A DNA stretch of 64,000 nucleotides from an uncultured Bacteroidales bacterium (GTDB taxonomy: Bacteria > Bacteroidota > Bacteroidia > Bacteroidales > UBA932). Every line of letters begins with the position of its first letter. Position 1 is the first letter of the stretch. Positions 1 to 9,325 of the stretch are shown piece after piece. The notes below the pieces were generated by a model that was not told the DNA's origin, made no database searches, and saw only the letters and a list, made by a program, of their open reading frames with translations. A program made the translations under genes and the position numbers. Location of the stretch: contig CAMQDS010000007.1 in NCBI GenBank assembly GCA_946999645.1, forward strand, positions 1 through 64,000. The letters are read 5' to 3'.

Positions 1-40
1 AAAAATTTTATAAATAAAGTAAATAGTAAAGAATAAATTT

Positions 41-2368
41 ATGAGTGTAGGCCATATTAACCTGATAGGTATTATAAGTTATATTTTTGGAATTTTTTTT
101 AGTATATCTTTAGTTCATTCTAAAGATAAAATTCCATTATATAAAAACCCATCTGCCCCGATAGATGATAGAGTTGAGGATTTATTAGGTAGAATGAGCC
201 TTTACGAAAAGGTGGGTCAAATGAATCAACTCGTAGGAATTGAACATATAAGGTTTGTTTCTTCAAGCAAGTTGTCAGAAGACAAAATAAATTCAGGAGA
301 TGCTTTCGGATTCTATCCGAATGTGGGTATTGATTCAATAAAAAGTATAGTACTTAAAGGTGGAGTAGGTTCATTTTTGCATGTTTATACAGCAGAAGAA
401 GCCGTCCTATTACAGAAATTGGCAATGAAAAGTCGTCTTGGTATTCCATTGATATTCGGAATAGATGCAGTTCACGGTAATTCAAACTGTCCTGAAAATA
501 CCGTATATCCAACCAATATAGGAATTGCCTCTTCTTTTGATACTGTATTGGCTTATACTATAGCACGTCAGACTGCAAAAGAAATGCGGTCTATGAATAT
601 GCATTGGACTTATAGCCCTAATGCTGATATAAGTCGTGATGCGAGATGGGGACGAACAGGAGAAACATTCGGTGAGGATCCATATTTAGTTGGAGAGATG
701 GCATATAAATCTATATTGGGATATCAAGGAGATCTTAATTCTATGGAAGTTGTTGCAGCTTGTATAAAACATTTAGCTGGTGGCGGACAACCATATAATG
801 GTATAAATTCATCTCCTGCCGATTTGTCTGAAAGAACATTGAGAGAAGTTTATCTGCCCCCTTTTGAACGTGGTTTACAAGCACATCCTCTATCTTTGAT
901 GCCTGCACATAATGAAATCTCAGGAGTTCCTTGCCATGCAAATAAATGGCTTCTTGACGATGTTTTGCGTAAAGAATTTGGTTTTTCTGGAGTAATAATA
1001 AGCGATTGGGATGACATTGAACGTCTTGCTAAATTTCATCATATCGCTGAAAATATAAAAGGTTCATTTCAAATAGCACTTGATGCTGGATTAGATATGC
1101 ATATGCATGGTCCGTATTGGAACAAAGCGGTATGTGAATTAGTAAGAGAAGGAAAAATTCCTGAAGATAGAATTGATAAATCTGTAAGAAGGCTGCTTAA
1201 AATGAAATTTATGCTAGGTTTATTTGAACAGCCTTATGCTGACAGTATTACATCAAAAAAAGTTAGACTATGTGAGGAACACAGAAAAACTTCACTTATA
1301 GCATCAAGAGAATCAATAGTTTTACTAAAGAATACTGGTATTCTTCCGTTAGCGAAAAAAGGAAAGCAACGTATATTGGTTACTGGTATAAATGCTGATG
1401 ACCCTAATATTATGGGTGACTGGACAGCTAAACAAAAACGTGAAAATTATATTACAATATTAGAGGGGCTTATGAAACTTGCTCCTGAAAAAGATTTTAT
1501 TTTTATAAATCAAGGTACTTACCCTATGAAAATGAGTAAGACTAAAGTTTATAGTGCTATAGCAGAATCAAAGAATTGCGATGTAAATATTATTGTAGCG
1601 GGGGATTATATGAATAGGTATATCCCTGATGAATTAACTTGTGGTGAAAATGCAGATCGTTCTGATATTGAACTTCCTGGGTTACAAAACGAATTGATTG
1701 AAGGAATAATGGCAAATGGAAAGCCTACTATAGTGATTTTAGTTTCAGGAAGACCGCTTGGTGTAAATAGAATAGCAGAAGAGGCAGAAGCTTTGATAGA
1801 GGCGTGGGAACCTGGTATGTATGGGGGTAGGGCAATTGCTGAAATTATATTCGGAGATGTTAATCCTTCAGCGAAACTGCCTATTACAATCCCGAGGAGT
1901 GTAGGGCAACTTGCTATATACTATAATTATAAACCATCATCATATATAAGACAATTTAGGTTTTCTCCAATATCTCCTCTATATGAATTTGGATTTGGTT
2001 TATCTTATACAAACTACTCTTATTCCGATTTAAGGCTTTCTGCAATGAAAATATCTACAGATGGTTGTATAACAGCTTCGGTAAAGGTTAAAAATACTGG
2101 TTCTATGGCAGGAGATGAAATTGTACAGCTATATATTAATGATCAGGTATCTTCTGTTACTCGTCCTGTTAAGGAACTTAAAGGATTTAAAAGAATACAT
2201 CTGGATGTTGGTGAAGAAAAGGAAGTAACCTTTAAAATAAACAAAAAGATGCTTATGTTCTATGATGTCAATATGAAAAAAATAATAGAGCCAGGTATGT
2301 TCACAGTCATGATTGGACCATCTTCGAGAGATGAAACTTTACTGAAAGGGACCTTCCAAGTTTTATAA
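41..2368 (+). CDS. bglX: Secreted GH3 beta-glucosidase (BglX-like)
   Basis: 775 aa glycoside hydrolase family 3 enzyme that should release terminal beta-linked glucose or xylose from oligosaccharides, probably in the periplasm. Residues about 5-26 form a hydrophobic export signal. The N-terminal TIM barrel carries the KH pair (K243-H244) and the SDW motif whose D322 is the expected nucleophile. The second alpha/beta domain has GENADRSD with E536 as candidate acid/base, and a Fn3-like domain closes the protein (about 690-775). Length fits BglX-type enzymes (about 750-780). It stands alone here: the downstream genes make surface polysaccharide and no transporter is adjacent. Family assignment is firm; substrate is inferred only from the family. 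Confidence 0.93.
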   Translation: MSVGHINLIGIISYIFGIFFSISLVHSKDKIPLYKNPSAPIDDRVEDLLGRMSLYEKVGQMNQLVGIEHIRFVSSSKLSEDKINSGDAFGFYPNVGIDSIKSIVLKGGVGSFLHVYTAEEAVLLQKLAMKSRLGIPLIFGIDAVHGNSNCPENTVYPTNIGIASSFDTVLAYTIARQTAKEMRSMNMHWTYSPNADISRDARWGRTGETFGEDPYLVGEMAYKSILGYQGDLNSMEVVAACIKHLAGGGQPYNGINSSPADLSERTLREVYLPPFERGLQAHPLSLMPAHNEISGVPCHANKWLLDDVLRKEFGFSGVIISDWDDIERLAKFHHIAENIKGSFQIALDAGLDMHMHGPYWNKAVCELVREGKIPEDRIDKSVRRLLKMKFMLGLFEQPYADSITSKKVRLCEEHRKTSLIASRESIVLLKNTGILPLAKKGKQRILVTGINADDPNIMGDWTAKQKRENYITILEGLMKLAPEKDFIFINQGTYPMKMSKTKVYSAIAESKNCDVNIIVAGDYMNRYIPDELTCGENADRSDIELPGLQNELIEGIMANGKPTIVILVSGRPLGVNRIAEEAEALIEAWEPGMYGGRAIAEIIFGDVNPSAKLPITIPRSVGQLAIYYNYKPSSYIRQFRFSPISPLYEFGFGLSYTNYSYSDLRLSAMKISTDGCITASVKVKNTGSMAGDEIVQLYINDQVSSVTRPVKELKGFKRIHLDVGEEKEVTFKINKKMLMFYDVNMKKIIEPGMFTVMIGPSSRDETLLKGTFQVL

Positions 2369-2385
2369 TAAAAATATCACTAATT

Positions 2386-2401
2386 GTCTTATGTATAAGA
2401 C
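2386..2401 (+). terminator. Weak hairpin after bglX
   Basis: A perfect 7-bp inverted repeat (GTCTTAT-gt-ATAAGAC) lies 18 bases after the bglX stop. The T-rich run (CATTTTTTC) starts about 13 bases later rather than directly after the stem, so it is a poor intrinsic terminator. It is the only candidate 3' end signal for bglX that I see. Confidence 0.35.
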
Positions 2402-2524
2402 TACTATTTAAAACATTTTTTCTGTTTTATTATGAAGTATAGATATTTATGATTTTCCATGAGTTATTAGACAACTGGGTAACATTGTTTTAAGAATTTT
2501 CTCCTGTTTTTCATAGATAATACA

Positions 2525-2532
2525 TATATTTG
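2525..2532 (+). promoter_or_regulatory. -7 box of the surface-polysaccharide operon
   Basis: TATATTTG matches the Bacteroidota -7 consensus TAnnTTTG exactly and lies 28 bases before the ATG at 2561. No TTTG is found at the ideal -33 spacing, only T-runs. If used, it would drive the four co-directional genes 2561-6761. Confidence 0.45.
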
Positions 2533-2560
2533 AAAGTTATTTTTTATAACTGATCTGTAT

Positions 2561-3514
2561 ATGAAAAAAATATGTGTAATCGGAGGCGGAAGGTGGGGCA
2601 AGAACCATATTAAGACACTTTGGGAACTCGGAAACTTAGCAGGAATTGTGGAGAATGATAAGTCTAAGTTGGAGGCGCTGTTGTTGGATTTTCCTGTGAA
2701 GGGATTTGATAATTTGGATGCAGCCTTGGATGATGGTTTTGATGGCTATACTATTGCAGTGCCTGCTCCTTTACATTATGTGACAGCAAAAAAATTGTTG
2801 GAAAGAGGTTGTAATGTGTTGGTTGAGAAACCGATGACACTTTCTTCATCGGATGCTCTGGAACTTGTTCAAATCGCCGAAAAGACGGGTGGTCGTCTTA
2901 TGGTGGGACATTTGCTTTTGTTTCATCCTGCAATTATCAAGATAAAAGAACTGGTAGATGAAGGGAAGATAGGAAAGTTGCATTATATTTATTCCAATAG
3001 GCTTAATCTTGGTACTGTTAGGACAGAAGAAAATGTTTTTTGGTCTCTTGCTCCTCATGATATTTCAATCTTTGATTTTATAATAGGTAAAAATGCTTTA
3101 TCTATAAGTGCAAGTGGAGAGAAATTCTTACAGAAAAATATTTATGATTCTACCATTGCTCATCTTTCATATCCTGATAATGTTCATGGTCATATATTTA
3201 CGTCTTGGTTGCATCCATTCAAAGAGCATCGGCTTGTAGTTATAGGAAGCAAGGGGATGATTTCTTTTGAAGATTCAAGTAAGGATAAGAATATAATATT
3301 TTATAATAAGCATATAGATTTTCATGAAGGTCTACCTGTTAAAGTGGAACAGGGGGATGAAATAATAGAGTATGAGCGTAAAATGCCTTTAACCGAGGAA
3401 ATGAACTATTTTATTTCTCATCTTGATGATAAAATAGATATAGCAGACGGAAGATCTGGTTATGAAGTGGTTAAGGTTCTTGAGAAGGTGCAGCAAATAA
3501 TTGATAATAAATAA
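2561..3514 (+). CDS. Gfo/Idh/MocA NAD-dependent sugar dehydrogenase (WbpB/WlbA-like)
   Basis: 317 aa oxidoreductase. An N-terminal Rossmann fold begins IGGGRWGKNH, and the family EKP motif is E89-K90-P91, with K90 the expected catalytic lysine. An APHD motif near residue 167 sits in the substrate domain. In the Pseudomonas/Bordetella WbpB/WlbA pathway this enzyme oxidises C3 of UDP-GlcNAc-uronate so that an amino group can be added. The next two genes are the acetyltransferase and aminotransferase of that pathway, which supports this role. The stop and the next start overlap (TAATG at 3512-3516), so translation is probably coupled. The family is certain; the exact sugar is inferred from context. 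The UDP-GlcNAc 6-dehydrogenase needed first is not in the window. Confidence 0.85.
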   Translation: MKKICVIGGGRWGKNHIKTLWELGNLAGIVENDKSKLEALLLDFPVKGFDNLDAALDDGFDGYTIAVPAPLHYVTAKKLLERGCNVLVEKPMTLSSSDALELVQIAEKTGGRLMVGHLLLFHPAIIKIKELVDEGKIGKLHYIYSNRLNLGTVRTEENVFWSLAPHDISIFDFIIGKNALSISASGEKFLQKNIYDSTIAHLSYPDNVHGHIFTSWLHPFKEHRLVVIGSKGMISFEDSSKDKNIIFYNKHIDFHEGLPVKVEQGDEIIEYERKMPLTEEMNYFISHLDDKIDIADGRSGYEVVKVLEKVQQIIDNK

Positions 3515-4077
3515 TGGAAAAAGAATATTTTGTTCACGAAACCAGTTATATTGACGATGGAGTGAAAATAGGTAAGGGTACTAAGATTTGGCATTTTTGT
3601 CATATTCAGAAAGGAGCTGAAATAGGGGAGAATTGCTCCCTGGGACAAAATGTCAATGTGGCAAATAATGTTAAGATAGGGAACGGAGTCCGTATACAAA
3701 ATAATGTATCTGTATATGAGGGAGTTGAACTTGAAGATAATGTTTTTTGCGGTCCTTCTTGCGTTTTTACTAATGTACGTATTCCACGTGCCAACTATCC
3801 CGTACATGGAAAATACCTCCGAACTGTGATATGTAAAGGTGCTTCTCTCGGAGCTAATTCCACAGTGGTATGTGGACATAAAGTTGGAAAGTGTGCTTTT
3901 GTTGCTGCCGGAGCAGTTGTTACTAAAGATATAAAAGATTATGCATTGGTGGCAGGAGTACCGGCACGAAGAATAGGTTGGGTGTGTGAGTGTGGAACAC
4001 GGCTTCCTAATATTTTAGAATGTCCTTCTTGTGGAAGGAAATATACAGAAACAGATAATGGTTTAACAGAAATATAG
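3514..4077 (+). CDS. Left-handed beta-helix sugar N-acetyltransferase with C-terminal zinc ribbon (WbpD/WlbB-like)
   Basis: 187 aa hexapeptide-repeat transferase. Repeats of the V/I-x-I-G-x-G type run from about residue 13 to 155, with the conserved VFTNVRIPRANYPV segment in the middle. In the WbpD/WlbB family the enzyme N-acetylates the 3-amino group of a UDP-3-amino uronic acid. The last 30 residues add four cysteines in a C158-x-C160 ... C170-x2-C173 arrangement that looks like a small zinc ribbon. It overlaps the upstream gene by one base and is followed after 5 bases by the aminotransferase. The acyl donor is presumed to be acetyl-CoA. Confidence 0.88.
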   Translation: MEKEYFVHETSYIDDGVKIGKGTKIWHFCHIQKGAEIGENCSLGQNVNVANNVKIGNGVRIQNNVSVYEGVELEDNVFCGPSCVFTNVRIPRANYPVHGKYLRTVICKGASLGANSTVVCGHKVGKCAFVAAGAVVTKDIKDYALVAGVPARRIGWVCECGTRLPNILECPSCGRKYTETDNGLTEI

Positions 4078-4082
4078 AGACT

Positions 4083-5216
4083 ATGCAGTTTAGAGATCTT
4101 GTAAGACAATATAATGTGCTTAAAAATCAGATTGATAAAGCACTTATAGATACCGCAGCATCAGGTGGATACATAATGGGAAAAGCGGTAAAAGAATTGG
4201 AAACAGAACTTGCCAGTTATGTAGGTGTGAAAAGGTGCATCTCGTGTGCCAATGGAACTGAGGCACTTACGCTATCGCTTAAAGCATTGGGAGTAAAGTC
4301 TGGAGATGCTGTGTTTGTACCTGATTTTACTTTCTTTGCATCTTCAGAGGTGATTTCACTCGAGGGGGCAACACCAGTATTCGTCGATGTCTGTGAGGAT
4401 ACTTATAATCTTGATGCAAAGTCACTTGAAGAAAACATAAAAGCTGTAATTGATAAGGGTGAACTCAGACCGAAGGCTATTATAGCTGTTGATTTGTTTG
4501 GCTTGCCTGCTGATTATCCGAAGATAAGGAAAATAGCAGATAAATACGGACTTTATATAGTAGAGGATGCAGCTCAGGGTTTTGGAGGCGTTATCAATGG
4601 ACAAAAGGCTTGTAGTTTCGGTGATATAGGCGCTACATCTTTCTTCCCTGCTAAACCACTCGGCTGTTATGGAGATGGAGGTGCCGTATTTACTGACAAT
4701 GAAGAATTTGCCACTCTGATAGAGTCTTACAGAGTACATGGTAAGGGTTCATTTAAGTATGATAATGTAAGGATTGGTATAAATTCAAGATTGGATACTT
4801 TGCAAGCAGCTGTTCTTCAGGTTAAGTTTAAAGCTTTCAAGGATTATGAACTAACTGATATAAATAAGGCTGCAATGGCTTATACAGAAAGGCTGCATGA
4901 TATAGTAAAAACTCCTATAATACCTGACGGGTTCCTTTCTTCTTGGGCTCAATATACCATACGACTGAAAAATAGACAACAAAGGGATGCTCTGCAAGCA
5001 TTCTTAAAATCGGAAGGGGTGCCAAGCATGGTATATTATCCTAAGCCAATGCATCTTCAGACGGCTTATGCCTTTTTGAATTATGCTGAATCTACAAATC
5101 CTGTGACAATAAATCTTTGCGATACTGTCCTTTCTCTTCCAATTCATCCTTATATAACTGTAGATGAGATAGATACGGTATCTAAACTCATAAGAAAGTT
5201 TATTTCTCAGGAGTAG
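4083..5216 (+). CDS. DegT/DnrJ/EryC1 sugar aminotransferase (WbpE/WlbC-like)
   Basis: 377 aa PLP-dependent fold-type I aminotransferase. The cofactor-binding VEDAAQ motif is at 160-165, and the Schiff-base lysine is K191 in the FPAKPLGCYGDGGA segment. It would transfer an amino group from glutamate to the 3-keto UDP-sugar made by the upstream dehydrogenase, before acetylation by the acetyltransferase. Gene order dehydrogenase-acetyltransferase-aminotransferase-flippase with 5-6 base gaps indicates one transcript. Length is normal for the family. The family is certain; the C3 position on a uronic acid is inferred from the neighbours. Confidence 0.9.
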   Translation: MQFRDLVRQYNVLKNQIDKALIDTAASGGYIMGKAVKELETELASYVGVKRCISCANGTEALTLSLKALGVKSGDAVFVPDFTFFASSEVISLEGATPVFVDVCEDTYNLDAKSLEENIKAVIDKGELRPKAIIAVDLFGLPADYPKIRKIADKYGLYIVEDAAQGFGGVINGQKACSFGDIGATSFFPAKPLGCYGDGGAVFTDNEEFATLIESYRVHGKGSFKYDNVRIGINSRLDTLQAAVLQVKFKAFKDYELTDINKAAMAYTERLHDIVKTPIIPDGFLSSWAQYTIRLKNRQQRDALQAFLKSEGVPSMVYYPKPMHLQTAYAFLNYAESTNPVTINLCDTVLSLPIHPYITVDEIDTVSKLIRKFISQE

Positions 5217-5222
5217 AATATT

Positions 5223-6761
5223 ATGGGAGTAGTTGTACGGCAAAGTATAAAGGGGACTATTGCCAACTACTTTGGGGTGGCAATAGGTTTTATTACCACC
5301 TTTTTTATACAGACAAAATTACTTACTGCTGAAGAAATAGGTCTGGTTGATGTTCTTGCCCAGGCAGCAATGTTATTTTCAGGTCTTGCACAGTTAGGGA
5401 CTAATTCGTCCGCAATGAGGTATTACCCCTATTTTAAGGATGAAGAAAATAAAGATAAGGGCTTTTTTGGCTGGACAATTATAGTCCCATTTATAGGCTT
5501 TTTAATATTTCTTGCTGTTTTTTTTATATTCAGGGAAAATATTGCAGGTGCTTTTGCAGATAAGTCTCCTCTATTTGTGGATTATATTTATTTTGTAATA
5601 CCACTTGCATTTTTCATGCTTTATACTTCCGTATTTGAAACCAATTCTAACTTACTTCTCAGAATAGCAGTACCAAAATTTATAAGAGAAGTAGGACTTA
5701 GAATAATGCTTCTGATATTGTATCTGCTGTATGGTTTTGATTTTATTTCACTTAAAGGTTTAGTGATATGTTTTTGCGCTTCTTATGGTGTGGCAGCTGT
5801 TTTAAATATTATCTATCTCTTTTCTCTAAGGAGAGTTTCTTTTAAAATAGATTGGAAAGAAATACCTCCAAAAATTAAACGGGATTTTCTGTTTTATACA
5901 CTTTTTATGATTACATCGGCGTTAGCCGGAAATATTACACCTTTATTGAATAAATTTTTCCTTGCTGGAAAAGAAGGGCTTTTTGCAGCAGGAATTTTTA
6001 CGATAGCCGTCAATATTGCTATGATAGTAGAAATGCCATATCGGTCATTAGGGGCTATTTCCCGTCCTATGATTTCAGAAGCTATGGCGAATAAAGACAT
6101 AACAAAAGTTAATGGTCTTTGTAGAAATGTTGCTCTGCATCAGTTAATTGCAGGAGTATTTCTATTTTTTATAATTTGGACAAATCTTGATTTGTTTTTT
6201 GATTTATTACCTAATGGAGATATTTATCGTGCTGGTAAAATGGTGGTAATTATTATCGGAATGAGTAGATTGTTAAATTCTGTCTTAGGTATTGGGGCTA
6301 CAGCTTTAGGTTATTCCCGTTATTATTACCTTTCGATAATTTTTACTGTTTTTCTTACATTTTCATCGATTGTACTTAATATCCTACTTATTCCAATTTG
6401 GGGAATGGCAGGTGCAGCAGCGGCAACATTATTCTCATATATAGCATATTATTTTTTGGTTTTAAGCCTTATAAATCGCTTACTAAAAGTTTCTCCATTT
6501 TCATTGGAAGAACTAAAGACAATTCCTGTGTTTATTCTTATATTTCTATCTGATATTTTATGGAGAACCTATATATCTCCTATATATGTCAATTATGATA
6601 ATATGCTACTAGTTATGACAGACGCCTTTATTAGAACGTCTATTATATTAATATTAGGTATATATTGTATTTATGCTATAAAGGTATCTCCTCAGATTAA
6701 TGAAATTATAAATAAGTATGTTTCAAAGCTTTGTGGTATATTTCATCATAATTCTCGATGA
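5223..6761 (+). CDS. Polysaccharide flippase, Wzx/MOP family
   Basis: 512 aa integral membrane protein with 12-14 hydrophobic segments spread along its length, typical of Wzx-type O-antigen/capsule repeat-unit flippases. It should move undecaprenyl-linked repeat units across the inner membrane. It starts 6 bases after the aminotransferase and is the last gene of the operon. Its final 56 bases overlap the 3' end of the glycosyltransferase on the other strand (6706-6761), so the two transcripts must be complementary at their ends. No polymerase (Wzy) or initiating transferase is present in the window. Confidence 0.85.
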   Translation: MGVVVRQSIKGTIANYFGVAIGFITTFFIQTKLLTAEEIGLVDVLAQAAMLFSGLAQLGTNSSAMRYYPYFKDEENKDKGFFGWTIIVPFIGFLIFLAVFFIFRENIAGAFADKSPLFVDYIYFVIPLAFFMLYTSVFETNSNLLLRIAVPKFIREVGLRIMLLILYLLYGFDFISLKGLVICFCASYGVAAVLNIIYLFSLRRVSFKIDWKEIPPKIKRDFLFYTLFMITSALAGNITPLLNKFFLAGKEGLFAAGIFTIAVNIAMIVEMPYRSLGAISRPMISEAMANKDITKVNGLCRNVALHQLIAGVFLFFIIWTNLDLFFDLLPNGDIYRAGKMVVIIIGMSRLLNSVLGIGATALGYSRYYYLSIIFTVFLTFSSIVLNILLIPIWGMAGAAAATLFSYIAYYFLVLSLINRLLKVSPFSLEELKTIPVFILIFLSDILWRTYISPIYVNYDNMLLVMTDAFIRTSIILILGIYCIYAIKVSPQINEIINKYVSKLCGIFHHNSR

Positions 6762-7857
6762 CTTTATCCCAGGTATAGTTTTCTCTAACTTTGTTAAAAG
6801 CATTGATTGCCAACTCATTCCTTAATGTATCATTATTTATGACCTCGTATAGTAATGACGAAAATGACTCAAAGTCACAGGCGAACAACATCTCTTTCCT
6901 ATCTGCAAAGTTTCCCCATACTCCAGTATTCTTTGTTGCAATTACTGCATTCATTTTCCCTGCTGCCTCCAGGTAAACCAGTCCGAGGGTTTCTGTTCGG
7001 CTTGGAAGAGCGAAAATATCACTTTCATGCAAATGCGTACAAACCTCAGTATGAGGTAATTTCCCATAAAATACTATGTTGGAACTGTTCCCTGCCAAAT
7101 GTATAAGCTCATCTTTCATAGGCCCTGAACCTATAATTTTGAGTTTTATTTCTTTATCTCCAGTATAATTTTTTACCGCCCTTATTACCCATGAAATACG
7201 TTTAAGTTCAATTAGGGAAGCAACAGTTGTTATAGTTATTTCATGTTTTTCTTTTGGCAGCGATTTCTCTTGAAGAAGGTTTTTATCTATTCCATGGCTT
7301 ATTATAATAGAGTTGGTTCCAAAATTTTTGTCAAAATATTCTTTTTGATAAAGATTGTGTACTACAACAGCAGCAGCATTTTTTAATACTTTATTATACT
7401 GTCCTATATATCCTCTGGATTTTCTAATATTCTTTATGTCTGAACCTCTTGATGAAATTATATATGGTATTTTATAGAATTTATAAAGCATATATGCAAA
7501 ATATCCATCAGGCATTACATAATGGGCGTGTATTATGTCAGGTAATTCTATCTTTGCTACCGCTTTTATTAACTTTTTTCGAATAAGAGTAATTAGGAAA
7601 AAGGCTATAGGTGAAAAGGGAAGCCTATAATAAGACAGAGAGTTAACTGTTATCTTTCCATCTTTCCATTTATCTGGAAGGTCTTTTAAATATCTGAATT
7701 TGGGTAAATTTTTTATGATTGCTGGGCATTTTTCTTTTGGATACAGTAAACAGATATGATGACCAGCTGAGATAAGACGTTCTGCTATATCTATTATAAT
7801 CCTGTTGCTTTCCCTTGTAGGAAGTGGAATATTTCCAGCAATAAATAATATATTCAC
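6706..7857 (-). CDS. GT-B glycosyltransferase (GT4-type)
   Basis: 383 aa retaining GT-B glycosyltransferase. The N-terminal half has the nucleotide-sugar fold start (FIAGNIPLPT) and a HAHYVMPDG acceptor-side motif. The C-terminal half has SHGID, the donor-binding PSRTETLGLVYLEAAG region with the E-x7-E pattern, and a closing helical segment. It probably adds a sugar to the lipid-linked repeat unit exported by the convergent flippase. It has its own promoter (7895-7925) and so is transcribed separately from the flippase operon. Donor and acceptor cannot be told from sequence. Confidence 0.87.
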   Translation of the reverse strand: MNILFIAGNIPLPTRESNRIIIDIAERLISAGHHICLLYPKEKCPAIIKNLPKFRYLKDLPDKWKDGKITVNSLSYYRLPFSPIAFFLITLIRKKLIKAVAKIELPDIIHAHYVMPDGYFAYMLYKFYKIPYIISSRGSDIKNIRKSRGYIGQYNKVLKNAAAVVVHNLYQKEYFDKNFGTNSIIISHGIDKNLLQEKSLPKEKHEITITTVASLIELKRISWVIRAVKNYTGDKEIKLKIIGSGPMKDELIHLAGNSSNIVFYGKLPHTEVCTHLHESDIFALPSRTETLGLVYLEAAGKMNAVIATKNTGVWGNFADRKEMLFACDFESFSSLLYEVINNDTLRNELAINAFNKVRENYTWDKVIENYDEIYHKALKHTYL

Positions 7858-7894
7858 AACAAAAAACTCAACTCTATTAATTGATTAATATTCA

Positions 7895-7925
7895 CAAAAA
7901 TACACAAACATCATAATATATACAA
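7895..7925 (-). promoter_or_regulatory. Promoter of the glycosyltransferase gene
   Basis: Reading the reverse strand, TTG (7925-7923) is followed after 20 bases by TATTTTTG (7902-7895), an exact TAnnTTTG -7 box. Transcription would start about 30 bases before the ATG at 7857. Confidence 0.6.
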
Positions 7926-8024
7926 TGACTTATTTTTATTAGCAGTTCTGTTTCTGCTATATATAACTTTTATTTTGTGGCATATACGATTTTTATTATA
8001 TTCATAATATTAATTAATAATAAA

Positions 8025-9317
8025 ATGGATACAATAGGAATAGTGATATTGGCTTTTGCTGCTGCAATTATAGGTTTTGTGCTATGCTATATATTTTACA
8101 AAAAGAAGACTCAAGATTTATTTGAGGAGAATATAAGGTTGAAATGTGATTTAGATAAGGAAAAAGAAAAGTACGACTCTATATATAATTCAGCACGAGA
8201 TATGTTGTCACTTAATGAGCAACGACATAAGGAGGAATTTGAGGCACAGGAAAAACGCTTTAATCTTATTGTGGAAAAGATGCAGGATAGCCTTAAATTG
8301 TCTACTAATGAAATGCTAAAGCAACGGCAGAAAGAGTTTTCTGAAAGTAGTTCATCCAGCATAGGGCAGATTGTAAATCCTTTGAAGGAAACTATTGATA
8401 AAATGAAGAAGTCAATGGACGACAGTACTATAAGGCAAACAGAATTGGGCGTTCAAATGAAAACAAAAATAGAAGACCTAATGCTCCACAGTGAAGCTGC
8501 AAGAAAAAGTGCCGATGAATTGGCAAATGCTTTAAAGCATGGTACTAAGGTGCAGGGGGATTGGGGCGAAACCGTCTTAAATGAACTTTTGGAAAGTCAG
8601 GGACTTGTATCAGGGATACATTATGATATACAGTCTCTCATAAGAGATGAACGTGGAAATGTTATTAAAAATGAAACTGGAAGTATGTTGCGTCCCGATA
8701 TTATCTTGCATCTGGATCAAAAGCGTGACGTAGTCATTGACTCAAAAGTTTCGCTGACTTCATTTATTGATTATGTAAATGCTGATAATGAAGAAGAACG
8801 AAATAAGTTTCTGAAAGCTCATATAGACAGTTTATGGAAACATGTTACCGAACTTGCAGCTAAGGATTATTCTTCATATATAAAGTATCCAAAACTTAGA
8901 ATCGACTATGTTATTATGTTTGTGCCAAATACTGGAGCTCTTTGGGCAGCGTTGAATGTAGATACAGGCTTATGGCGTAGGGCAATGGAAAAGAATGTGT
9001 TTATTGCTGATGAACAGACACTTTTCGCAGCTTTGCGGATTATAAATATGACCTGGTCGCAAATAGAACAGGCGCAAAATCACGAAAAGGTGTATGATCT
9101 TGCTAATGAAATATTGGATAGGGTAGGGCAGTTTGTTAAAAAATATGAAGCAATAGGCAAGGCCTTGGAAAATGCTTCAAAGGCTTATGAGGAAGGAGAA
9201 CGAAAATTATCTCCATCTGGGCAAAGTATCTTACAGACATGTGCTAAATTAGAAAAATTAGGTGCCAGACAAAGTGATAAAAATCCGCTTCCAATGCTGA
9301 AAGATAGTGACTTATAG
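8025..9317 (+). CDS. rmuC: DNA recombination protein RmuC
   Basis: 430 aa from the ATG at 8025. The frame is open to a GTG at 7977, but the extra 16 residues are hydrophobic and RmuC proteins normally begin directly before the single N-terminal membrane helix (residues about 3-22 here). A coiled-coil region follows (about 28-170), then the RmuC nuclease-like core with GDWGETVLNELLE and VVIDSKVSL motifs. In E. coli the protein limits inversions at short inverted repeats. Monocistronic; it ends 8 bases before the convergent araC-type gene. Confidence 0.93.
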   Translation: MDTIGIVILAFAAAIIGFVLCYIFYKKKTQDLFEENIRLKCDLDKEKEKYDSIYNSARDMLSLNEQRHKEEFEAQEKRFNLIVEKMQDSLKLSTNEMLKQRQKEFSESSSSSIGQIVNPLKETIDKMKKSMDDSTIRQTELGVQMKTKIEDLMLHSEAARKSADELANALKHGTKVQGDWGETVLNELLESQGLVSGIHYDIQSLIRDERGNVIKNETGSMLRPDIILHLDQKRDVVIDSKVSLTSFIDYVNADNEEERNKFLKAHIDSLWKHVTELAAKDYSSYIKYPKLRIDYVIMFVPNTGALWAALNVDTGLWRRAMEKNVFIADEQTLFAALRIINMTWSQIEQAQNHEKVYDLANEILDRVGQFVKKYEAIGKALENASKAYEEGERKLSPSGQSILQTCAKLEKLGARQSDKNPLPMLKDSDL

Positions 9318-9325
9318 CACTATTT

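Noticed and set aside
3460..3879. 139-codon reverse-strand frame over the acetyltransferase
   Set aside because: Fully inside well-supported genes on the other strand, with no recognisable domain.
7977..8024. Extended GTG start for RmuC
   Set aside because: It adds a second hydrophobic stretch not typical of the family; the ATG at 8025 sits directly before the expected membrane helix.
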